In this document: in pieces, positions 29,379 through 37,803 of the stretch | Numbering within the stretch: the stretch's first letter is position 1 | How the letters are laid out: each line of letters starts with the position of its first letter | Source: Strigamia acuminata | Lineage: Eukaryota > Arthropoda > Chilopoda > Geophilomorpha > Linotaeniidae | Length of the DNA: 60,000 bases | Reading direction: 5' to 3' | Assembly: GCA_949358305.1 (NCBI GenBank) | Contig: OX442314.1 | Coordinates: 60,089,369-60,149,368 of the forward strand | Translations under genes and position numbers: made by a program | Notes under the pieces: generated by a model | The model's input: the letters and a program-made list of their open reading frames with translations, nothing else | The model's database searches: none | What the model was told of the DNA's origin: nothing

Positions 29379-31349
29379 ATGTCGAGACAGTTGGGAGGTG
29401 ACGGAATTCGTCCCGTCACGCGCGATCCATTTGATTTCAGTGAGCTAGAAATGGAGCAGGAATGGCAACAGTCCGAACGGAGGAGTGGTGTTCGCCGGGA
29501 AGAAGAAAGGGAATTTCGAGAGTGGCAGCAACACGACCAATTACGAAGAAGTCGTATCGAACAACAGGAAACGCTTGTGAGTATTGCGCAACAACAGCCA
29601 GCCCCATCAAATCATATCATGACAATGGCTGTTGCAAATTCACGAGCGCAACCTCAAGTAAATTTTGCCACGTCAACACCCGCTGACTTTTTGGCGGCGC
29701 CATCTTTTTTCGATTCGACTCAGCCTAGAGCATTAGTAGACCCCGTCACATTAAATACGGAAGGTTTGCTGATGTCCGACTTGCGCAACCAATACTATGC
29801 TCAAACACGAGGTCTAGTAAATGAGATTCGCGAAATATTCCAACAAGGCCCTCGCTCTCTACGAACAGGGACCGCACGGTCTCTGGACGGTGGATCCTCG
29901 CATGGCTCCATAAGAGTTAAAGGCACCTCGGCACCATATGATTTAGGACTTCCCACAGCACGTCAGCACCAAGTTCGGGAGGTTGAGCATCGAGGCCAGC
30001 AGACAAGAACGCCCGCACCAACTGCGCAAATTGTTTACACAACGACAACGCCACCAATGCCGGCAGTGGCAACGATCTACACCCAGGCTCCATCACAGGA
30101 ACCTGCTCAATTGGATTCAACAGCACGAGCAAATCGAGATTTAATGAGCTCGATGCTATACTCCAAGATGGGATATCCTCGGGACAGATCCGACACCAAG
30201 GCAAAGTTGTCATTACCGTCAGTAAGAGCGCAACATACAAGTAAAGATAAAAATTGTTTCAAGCCTGGAAAACCACCTTTGTTTGATCCAGATAAAGCCG
30301 ATCTTGATTACATTAATCTTTTTCTTGCGCATTTGTACGCGCACATGTATTCTATGCAGGCCCCGGTGGATGAATATTTAAAAGTATTTGTCATTCAAGC
30401 AACGCGTGGAAGAGCGCAGCGATGGTGGTTATCACTAAAACCAAAACCAAAAACATGGGAGGACTTTGAGATATTATTTCGACGAGCTTTCGCCATGAAT
30501 TCGGCAGCGGCCAATGTGAAGCTATCCAAGCGAAAGCAACGAAATGGAGAATCTACGATGTCATTTTTAAGTGAGATTGTGTATTATCTTCAAGTTGCAG
30601 GATATACCGACCCAGAGCTCCAATGGGAGAAAGCTCAGAATATGATGCAAACCGAGGTTGTTCATCTCTTGCGCGCATGGAACGTAAACTCGCTGGACGA
30701 GGCGATCCAAAGAGGTAATGACATCGACAATCGTCTACAGCTGGACACCATTCGAGCAGACGAATACAAAGATCTGGGTATGGCTGATCAGCGAATGCCC
30801 TCTCTGCGTGATGCGCAGCGCCCCACAGTGCTCAAGGCTGCGGAGAAGTCCAAAGGAGACGATGATATCAAATCTCTCGTGTCCCAGGACGTCAAGCGTT
30901 TTGCGAGGTATCGAAAACAATTTCTAATCGAGTTAGCTGCAGTGCAGGCGGGACCAGAACAATCTCCACCTGCGCAGGAACCTGACTCGAGCAGCAGCAG
31001 TAGTGACACGGATGCTGAACCTGAAGTTAAGAAGAGCACAGTCGCCGAGGCGGCTCAGAAGGCAACAATTAAAATAAATTTAGCTACTCTGACGCCTCCA
31101 GCGGACGTCCCAAGGGACCATGTGTGCTCTACATCAATTGTCACGTTTCCACCAGCGCCAAAACCACCATTAACTATCAAGTGTCCTGAGAAAGGTACAG
31201 CCTGGAGGAAAACACCGAAGGATTGGTGGTATTTGGTAGATTCAGCAACTTGGCATCCGTTGTGCCCCATATGTTACCAGCCATTTAGGAGACCGGAAAA
31301 CTCCGAAGGCCTGAAGTTCGGGAAGCCGGTGGAACCAGGCCGCAAATGA
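29379..31349 (+). CDS. Gag of element C
   Basis: 656 residues. The N-terminal 75 are a Glu/Gln/Arg-rich probable coiled coil. The capsid-like Gag domain is about 300-480, with WWLSLKPKPKTWEDFEILF. There is no classical CCHC knuckle; near the C-terminus one cysteine (IKCPEK) and HPLCPICYQPF could form a single C-H-C-C zinc site. The stop codon overlaps the start of the next frame as ATGA (31346-31349), and the next frame is -1 to gag. I saw no canonical slippery heptamer in the overlap, so stop-start reinitiation is the simpler reading. Confidence 0.85.
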   Translation: MSRQLGGDGIRPVTRDPFDFSELEMEQEWQQSERRSGVRREEEREFREWQQHDQLRRSRIEQQETLVSIAQQQPAPSNHIMTMAVANSRAQPQVNFATSTPADFLAAPSFFDSTQPRALVDPVTLNTEGLLMSDLRNQYYAQTRGLVNEIREIFQQGPRSLRTGTARSLDGGSSHGSIRVKGTSAPYDLGLPTARQHQVREVEHRGQQTRTPAPTAQIVYTTTTPPMPAVATIYTQAPSQEPAQLDSTARANRDLMSSMLYSKMGYPRDRSDTKAKLSLPSVRAQHTSKDKNCFKPGKPPLFDPDKADLDYINLFLAHLYAHMYSMQAPVDEYLKVFVIQATRGRAQRWWLSLKPKPKTWEDFEILFRRAFAMNSAAANVKLSKRKQRNGESTMSFLSEIVYYLQVAGYTDPELQWEKAQNMMQTEVVHLLRAWNVNSLDEAIQRGNDIDNRLQLDTIRADEYKDLGMADQRMPSLRDAQRPTVLKAAEKSKGDDDIKSLVSQDVKRFARYRKQFLIELAAVQAGPEQSPPAQEPDSSSSSSDTDAEPEVKKSTVAEAAQKATIKINLATLTPPADVPRDHVCSTSIVTFPPAPKPPLTIKCPEKGTAWRKTPKDWWYLVDSATWHPLCPICYQPFRRPENSEGLKFGKPVEPGRK

Positions 31350-32149
31350 GTCGACCGGCCCTTCGCGCAAAACGTCTGAAATCCAAACGACGCGCTTCAC
31401 CTTTAATTAACTTGAAAGAGGACGATCCTTTACAAGTTAATTCAACAACATCTCCTACTGTTATTACTCTTCCAGAGTATAAACCTGTAAGTAGTGTTAT
31501 TTCTTCATCATCTTCCATCATCACATCAGCTACAAAGGCGTCAGATCTGCAGGCTGCCGTTCCTGAAGCTGTAAAGGACGAATTGCCGAAATTAACAGAT
31601 TTGCAACCTGTAATTTCGAAGAAAAACCCGAAAGTGACAATAGTGAGTAAAATTACTAAAACTTTACCAATAATTAAGTCTACTTCCAGTGCAACAACGA
31701 CTGAGGCTCCAAAGGAAGTGATCTCTCCTATGAAGGTATCTTTCGTAATGTTAACGCCAGAGGAACTTAAAGAAACTCAAGAACCCATCATTGAGATAAC
31801 GCGCGGGGATCGTTTGTGCAAGAAAGCACCTTGCGTAAAGATTTCCTGGGCTAATGTAGCTTGTACTGCGCTTCTGGACTCAGGCGCACAAACGTGTGTA
31901 ATGAGTGAGGACGTGTTTCAACAACTACACGAAAAAATGGGTTTGGACTTCGTGAATCTCCATGAGCGGGTGCAAGTCGCGTCTGGTGACATAGTAGATT
32001 CCACCAAGTCGATGCAGCTCGCTTTGCGCGCCCCAATAGGCATAATAAAATTCATTTGTATGGTTTTATCCGATGCCAAAATGGATATGCTCCTTGGACG
32101 TGATTTCTGCACAGCGGCCGGAATCAACATCGACCATGCGAGACAGTAG
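31346..32149 (+). CDS. Protease frame of element C
   Basis: 267 residues with a Lys/Ser/Thr-rich start and an aspartic protease at the C-terminal half: LLDSGAQTCV (D178) and MLLGRDFC (flap/second strand). It ends in CAG TAG TGG at 32144-32152. The following pol frame is in the same register and separated only by this TAG, so the biological product is probably one PR-RT polyprotein, made either by readthrough or before a nonsense mutation. Confidence 0.8.
   Translation: MSRPALRAKRLKSKRRASPLINLKEDDPLQVNSTTSPTVITLPEYKPVSSVISSSSSIITSATKASDLQAAVPEAVKDELPKLTDLQPVISKKNPKVTIVSKITKTLPIIKSTSSATTTEAPKEVISPMKVSFVMLTPEELKETQEPIIEITRGDRLCKKAPCVKISWANVACTALLDSGAQTCVMSEDVFQQLHEKMGLDFVNLHERVQVASGDIVDSTKSMQLALRAPIGIIKFICMVLSDAKMDMLLGRDFCTAAGINIDHARQ
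32147..32149 (+). promoter_or_regulatory. In-frame UAG between protease and reverse transcriptase of C
   Basis: CAG TAG TGG, with the same open frame before and after. A glutamine codon before UAG is the context of several known readthrough sites, but a downstream structure was not demonstrated. The alternative is a simple nonsense mutation. Confidence 0.4.
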
Positions 32150-32155
32150 TGGAGC

Positions 32156-35100
32156 ATGGTGGGCTCAAATGAGATTCGCAAATTCATGACTTATGAAGAA
32201 GCAAAAAAGTCAGAGTCAATTCTGATTTTGCCATTTGCGCCGGAAGAAACGCAGGATCCATCCAACCCACCGGCGGCCATTAGTGGGATCGTTCCGACGA
32301 AAATACTAAGGAAACCGGATCCGGTGAGTGAAATTAACTGCCTCCTCCTGGCGCATAGACCCTTGCAACAAGAAATATTCGAGTATCCACATGACGATGC
32401 GCAGTATCGAGTTAAACAAGTTCGACATCGTGCGCAACGCAAATGGTCGAATATTTGGTCCCCAAAGAGGAAAGAAACTTCTAAAATTTCCTCCAATTTA
32501 AAAAAGACAATTTCACGTAAATTAACTTTGAGTCAGTTCCGACGATTACGACGTTTACGACGAAAAATCAATGTTATTCGTCCAATTGCCAAACAACTCG
32601 TTGCGCAACGTGCTAAAGACATCAATGCCAAGAAGGAGTCGATAATCAACAACTTTTCGACTGCGCAACCTGACAATGGTGGGAATAACTCTAAAATGAA
32701 CATTAATGACATTAATTTTTTGCAGTACCAACCTAGTGGAGATCCGACCGATTTAGATTGGATTTACCACCAGTTGTGGAACCAATTAACAGTGCCACAG
32801 ATAAAACTATTAATTAAAACATTGCAGCCCGTTTCGCAAATTTTTCGCGAAGAAATTGGTTTATGTAATAACACCGAGTATGAGGTGAACCTGAAACCGG
32901 ATTTTCGTCCAATTCATGTCCCTGTGCGCCCGGTAAACCCTGCGAAAAAGGCGATAATTGATAAATATATTGACAAAAAGCTGCAGCAAGGTATTATTCG
33001 GCGATCCCAAAGTGATTGCGCCGTCGCTCCAGTCGTCGTACCCAAGAAGACAGGTGAATGGAGAACTGCTATGGATTTTCGCCCCATTAATGCGCAAACA
33101 ATTCCGGACGTTTACCCCCTTCCGGACATTGATAACATCTTTGCATATTTGGGAGGTGCGCATTGGTTTTCGATAATCGACGGACGCGAAGCTTTCCATC
33201 AGATCGGCGTGCGCAAAGGTGACGAACGGTATTTGGCTTTCATAACACATCGAGGTTTATTCGAATATGTGCGCATGCCTTTCGGACCTATCAACGGACC
33301 CGCTACCCTCCAACGAGCGATGAATAAGACTCTTGCGAAATATCTTTACAAATTTGTATTTGTGTATATTGATGACGTGATTATTTTTAGCCGAACTTTC
33401 GAGGAACACGTGCAACATTTGCGCCTCGTTTTAGAGGAATTGTTCAACGCTGGATTCACCATGAACGCCAACAAAACTGAGCTTTGTCAAAAAAGACTCG
33501 AGGTTTTGGGACACATCGTGGAATCTGGCCAGATTACACCAAATCCAAAGAAAGTGGTGGCTATTCAAAATTATCCCGCGCCAACCAGTTTGCGCGAATT
33601 ACAACGATTTAAAGGCATGGTAGGTTATTACCAATCATTCATTGCAAATTTTTCCAAAATTAGCGAAGTTTTCCGACCATTGCTTAAAAAGGACGCAAGT
33701 TGGATTTGGACAGATGCGCAGCAATTAGCGTTCGAATATCTGAAAGACCAGATTGCGATACCAACACTGAAAAGACGTTTTCCCAGTTGGAAAAAACCAT
33801 TTATACTGCAGACCGATGCTAGTTATTCTGGATTAGGTGCTGCTTTAATGCAACTTAACGATGAAGGTGTGAGAATTCCTATCGCATTTGCCTCTCGTGC
33901 ATTAAACAGCGCTGAAAAGAACTATAAAGTAACCGAAATCGAATGTTTGGCCGCGGTTTGGGGTGTCAAACGTTTTCGTGCATACCTCGAGATGATGCCA
34001 TTCTACCTCGAGAGCGACCATCAATCTCTTAAGTGGTTATTTCAGCAAAGGGAACCAACTGGACGTTTAGCCCGTTGGGTATTATCGTTAAGTGATTATA
34101 AATTCACGTTTTTGCACTGCTCGGGATGCAAAAATAAGGTAGCGGATGCACTGAGTCGAGCTCCTGTCGACCCACCTGAAGTCGACGATGAGGATGATAG
34201 CCCGGAGGTCGACGAGGCGTGCTACCTTGCCTATTTTGATGATTGTAACGAGTGGCCTGCACTTAATATCATTAAGGAGTTGCCAAAAGACATTAATTTG
34301 CAGTTTCGAAAGTTGTTCAAATCTAAATTTAAGAAAGTGCCTCTCATTGCAGCATCTTCACCGACTAAGAAGAAAAATAAGAAAAAATCTCTTATTCCTC
34401 GACCAACTGGTAAAGGGAAAGTGACTGGAAATGCGCCGACTTCAGGTGCGCAAATTCCATCTTCTACTGGCGTAGCTACTCCTCCAACAAGGGCACCGCC
34501 GGTTACAATCCCTCCGGTTGCACCAGCCCCAGTTGTGCAACCAACTGCAACACCAAATGCATCAGTTCCAGTTGCGCAACCAACCTCACAAGTAAAAACT
34601 CCCAATTCATTACCAGTTCGTGTTTCAGTGCCTTTACGAACCCGCCAACAGCGCTCTTTAATCCCAATTCTGATAAAGAAACGAGGAAGACCACGTAAAA
34701 TTAATATTGTGCCAATTTTATCTCCTCATGCTAAACGGGCAATAGCCACACGAACTCGAGCTAGATTAAAGGATCCATCTTTAATTCCTAAAACACCACC
34801 ATGGCTACCACCCAGGTATGCTGGAACTATCAGAAAATGGACATTTCCAAAGTTATTGAAATCTCAGCAAGTAGGAAAATTGAAGGCAGTAAAACGTAGA
34901 CCCACTATCCCTTCACATGTGGTGAAATCTAAACCTAAATCAGTTTTAATTCCACCACTCTTGCCTACTCCTACACCTCCTGCAACTCCAATATCCATTC
35001 CTATTCCTAGTTCCACTCCACCTTCAGCAATTATTCCAACTAAAATTCCTGCGCCAATAAATCCATCTAGTTTTAGAAAAAAGACTGCTTCGGCGCCATC

Positions 35101-35875
35101 ACAATTGCCGACACCTGGAACTTTGGTGGATAAAATACGACGAAATTTCCGTCGAATCACTGGAGTTCCTGCACCAATAATTCAATCTGATAGCCATCGA
35201 AGGCCCATTCCAAGACCTTCTCCTGAAATTCCAGATTTACCAACTCCTTCCCCAACTCCTTCAATTCCTATCACTGATTTTCCTGTTATTTCTCCGCGTC
35301 AACCTTCTGAACCAGTGATGTATGATGATGCGGCGGGACCATCAGGACAGCAGAGGCCGGAGGGATATACTTCGGACCCGGATCCTGACTCTACATCATC
35401 TGAAGACAGTTTTGGACCCATTCGTGATATGTCGCCACCGACAAGGAGTTATTATGCGCCTCCAACATCAGCGCGAAGAACTCCATCGAGATTGCGTCCG
35501 CGACGGGAAAGGACAGTAATTGAAGATTCGAGGACTGAAGCAGAGAAGCAAGCCGAATTGGAGCACGATCCACCAATTGAACATCCTCCGTTCGAGCTGT
35601 TGCCTACTGCTGCTGAAATCATTGCTGCGCAAAGACAGGATCCCTGGTCGCGTGAGTTGATATTTTATTTAACTGCCCAAATGTTACCACTTGATCCAGA
35701 TGAGGCTGCCAAAATTGTGGCTGACGCGCAAGATTTCGGCATGTATAAAGAGATGTTATGTCGCTTCCCTCCTGTCCATATTAATGAAATTAGAAAGAGG
35801 CGCCAAATATATCTCCCATTTGAACTTAGAGAAAGATATTTCCGCGCAATGCACTATCCTCCCGTAGTTGGGTAA
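32156..35875 (+). CDS. Reverse transcriptase and RNase H of C with a long AT-hook linker
   Basis: 1,239 residues. RT spans about 225-500 with TAMDFRPIN and the catalytic YIDD (404-407). RNase H is about 540-665 (LQTDASYSGLGAAL to KVADALSRAP). A linker of about 480 residues follows, very rich in Pro, Ser, Thr, Lys and Arg, with an AT-hook core KKRGRPRK near residue 840-848. Gypsy elements usually have only a short spacer here. The end (about 1150-1239) is the start of integrase, with the first His of the HHCC finger in AMHYPP. The frame stops at TAA 35873-35875, where the second His would be expected. Confidence 0.88.
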   Translation: MVGSNEIRKFMTYEEAKKSESILILPFAPEETQDPSNPPAAISGIVPTKILRKPDPVSEINCLLLAHRPLQQEIFEYPHDDAQYRVKQVRHRAQRKWSNIWSPKRKETSKISSNLKKTISRKLTLSQFRRLRRLRRKINVIRPIAKQLVAQRAKDINAKKESIINNFSTAQPDNGGNNSKMNINDINFLQYQPSGDPTDLDWIYHQLWNQLTVPQIKLLIKTLQPVSQIFREEIGLCNNTEYEVNLKPDFRPIHVPVRPVNPAKKAIIDKYIDKKLQQGIIRRSQSDCAVAPVVVPKKTGEWRTAMDFRPINAQTIPDVYPLPDIDNIFAYLGGAHWFSIIDGREAFHQIGVRKGDERYLAFITHRGLFEYVRMPFGPINGPATLQRAMNKTLAKYLYKFVFVYIDDVIIFSRTFEEHVQHLRLVLEELFNAGFTMNANKTELCQKRLEVLGHIVESGQITPNPKKVVAIQNYPAPTSLRELQRFKGMVGYYQSFIANFSKISEVFRPLLKKDASWIWTDAQQLAFEYLKDQIAIPTLKRRFPSWKKPFILQTDASYSGLGAALMQLNDEGVRIPIAFASRALNSAEKNYKVTEIECLAAVWGVKRFRAYLEMMPFYLESDHQSLKWLFQQREPTGRLARWVLSLSDYKFTFLHCSGCKNKVADALSRAPVDPPEVDDEDDSPEVDEACYLAYFDDCNEWPALNIIKELPKDINLQFRKLFKSKFKKVPLIAASSPTKKKNKKKSLIPRPTGKGKVTGNAPTSGAQIPSSTGVATPPTRAPPVTIPPVAPAPVVQPTATPNASVPVAQPTSQVKTPNSLPVRVSVPLRTRQQRSLIPILIKKRGRPRKINIVPILSPHAKRAIATRTRARLKDPSLIPKTPPWLPPRYAGTIRKWTFPKLLKSQQVGKLKAVKRRPTIPSHVVKSKPKSVLIPPLLPTPTPPATPISIPIPSSTPPSAIIPTKIPAPINPSSFRKKTASAPSQLPTPGTLVDKIRRNFRRITGVPAPIIQSDSHRRPIPRPSPEIPDLPTPSPTPSIPITDFPVISPRQPSEPVMYDDAAGPSGQQRPEGYTSDPDPDSTSSEDSFGPIRDMSPPTRSYYAPPTSARRTPSRLRPRRERTVIEDSRTEAEKQAELEHDPPIEHPPFELLPTAAEIIAAQRQDPWSRELIFYLTAQMLPLDPDEAAKIVADAQDFGMYKEMLCRFPPVHINEIRKRRQIYLPFELRERYFRAMHYPPVVG

Positions 35876-35920
35876 GAACGAACACTCCATCGCATTAAAT
35901 CGCGCGTATTTTGGCCAAAA

Positions 35921-36982
35921 ATGCGCGAAGATATTCGAACATGGATACAGGTTTGCGAAGCGTGTCAAAGAGCTAAACCCCTTAACAGGCTCCCATATGG
36001 AAAAATGGTAATGTCCAGATCGCGTCATCTTTTCTCTGCTATCTACATCGACTATTACGGCAAGAAACCTCGATCCACAGAGGGACATTGCTATGCCTTT
36101 GTGATGGTCGACTCTGCTAGCCGATGGTTAGACGTACGTCTAACCGAAAACTCAAATATAGCCACTACGGTGAAACAAATTCAGAAATTCTGTAAAAGAT
36201 GGGGTTTTCCCAAGATAATTATTAGCGATAATGCGCCTGCTTTTCGCTCACCAGAGTTTCGTAGCCAAATTCAGCAACTTGGCGCAATAAATAGATATAC
36301 CGCCGCATATCACCCGCAAGGTAATATTGCGGAAAGGCTTAACCAATCATTAAAGAACTGTATATTAGCATATATTGATGATGACCATACTAGATGGGAT
36401 GTCAACATTGGCTATTTCGTGCTCGCGATTAATTCAGCGTATCAAATTTCTTTAAAGTATTCACCCTTTAAAATGGTAATAGGCCAGGAAGCTCGATTTC
36501 CGGGCGACCTGGATAGCGACACGGATGACGGAGAACCATTGCCGCCCGTGGAAGCTGAGAACTTGCACGAACATATGCATAGAATGCGAGAAAGCGCGAT
36601 TAACAACTTGCGCGAGTCCCAAATTCGACACAAAAAATGGTTCGATTTAAAACGTCGTCCCCATGACTTCCGTCCTGGCGACTGGGTGACTTTGCGCAAT
36701 CGGCAACCTTCGTCTGCCGATAAACAATTCGCAGCAGGTTTACGCCAGCGTACTGAAGGTGTATATATTATACATAGATTGGTGGGCCCCAATACAGTAA
36801 TCCTAATGGATGAAAACGGTCAAAAAACCCAGCCCTATAATGTCGTAGAGTTGCGACATTGGTTTTTTGCCGAGGCCAATTTTTTAACTCTAAAAGACGT
36901 CGAAATTATCGATAAACATGTTGAGATTTTTACTGTCAACACTTTAGATATTTTTTCTGCCTACTTTCTTTCATTTAAGTAA
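35921..36982 (+). CDS. Integrase of element C (separated by one in-frame stop)
   Basis: Same register as the upstream pol frame; translation of the 45 bp between them (RTLHRIKSRVFWPKM) is clearly integrase zinc-finger sequence, so the TAA at 35873 breaks a once-continuous gene. The two cysteines of the HHCC finger (VCEACQ) are present, as are all three catalytic acids: D in YIDYYG, D in SDNAPAF and E in NIAERLN. The C-terminal domain contains GDWVTLRNRQ. The catalytic core looks intact. Confidence 0.85.
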   Translation: MREDIRTWIQVCEACQRAKPLNRLPYGKMVMSRSRHLFSAIYIDYYGKKPRSTEGHCYAFVMVDSASRWLDVRLTENSNIATTVKQIQKFCKRWGFPKIIISDNAPAFRSPEFRSQIQQLGAINRYTAAYHPQGNIAERLNQSLKNCILAYIDDDHTRWDVNIGYFVLAINSAYQISLKYSPFKMVIGQEARFPGDLDSDTDDGEPLPPVEAENLHEHMHRMRESAINNLRESQIRHKKWFDLKRRPHDFRPGDWVTLRNRQPSSADKQFAAGLRQRTEGVYIIHRLVGPNTVILMDENGQKTQPYNVVELRHWFFAEANFLTLKDVEIIDKHVEIFTVNTLDIFSAYFLSFK

Positions 36983-37539
36983 TTTTCTTTTATTTTCTGA
37001 AAATAAAAAGAAAGGAAAAGAAAAAAAAAAAAACAAAAAAAACAAAAAAAAAAAAAACAAAAAAAAAAAAAAACCAAGTGTAATCCGGTGTAAATCTATC
37101 TTTACTACCTATTTTGTTTAAAAACTATTTTTCCTTTCATTCTAAATTTATTCATCCTAATTTTTATGTTTTATGTTATTTTATATTTTCTTCATATTTT
37201 ATATTTAATGTTTTGTGTTATGTGTTTCATGTTTACATTCACTCGCGACTGGAAAATAACTAAGTCCATTTCAATCAGGGACTATTTGTGTCACCAGAGT
37301 GCGCGATGCCAATTAATCTCTAACAATAGCACGTGGCTATTTCCACAATTCATTTAAATTATTCAATCAATATAATTTATGTGTACTTTATTTAAATTAA
37401 TATTCTGTGTTCTGAATTATGACTTGTTTATCTCACCATCCTTATTTAATCACTTTAAAACAAGAGTTTTGAGCGAAGACAACCTTCGTTAACTTCTGAA
37501 TTCCAACACTGAGTGTCGCCTTTCTATTGTAATTAGTTA
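36983..37539 (+). other. Non-coding region between integrase and ORF3 of C
   Basis: Contains an A-rich tract (37020-37075) and AT-rich DNA. A pyrimidine tract and AG at about 37524-37540 (TTTCTATTGTAATTAG) could be a splice acceptor for an ORF3 mRNA. Confidence 0.45.
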
Positions 37540-37803
37540 GTGTCTAACCTCGAACCCGACTTTATTGCATGTGCGAGTTTTCAATCGTTCATCGAAGCTT
37601 CTCGAAGCAAAGTTTTACGACTCGTTACATTCCTAGGAGTATTCTTTAGTCCTCGTTGTTTGTTTCGTTCTGTGCGCGTTCGTGTTGTTGCGCGTCGTAA
37701 TTGTGAGTATCGTTTGTCAAACGTATTATTTGTTCTGTGTATTTATATAAGCATTACCTCCACCAACTTAGGCGCATTATACTCAACATATATCGAAACC
37801 AAC

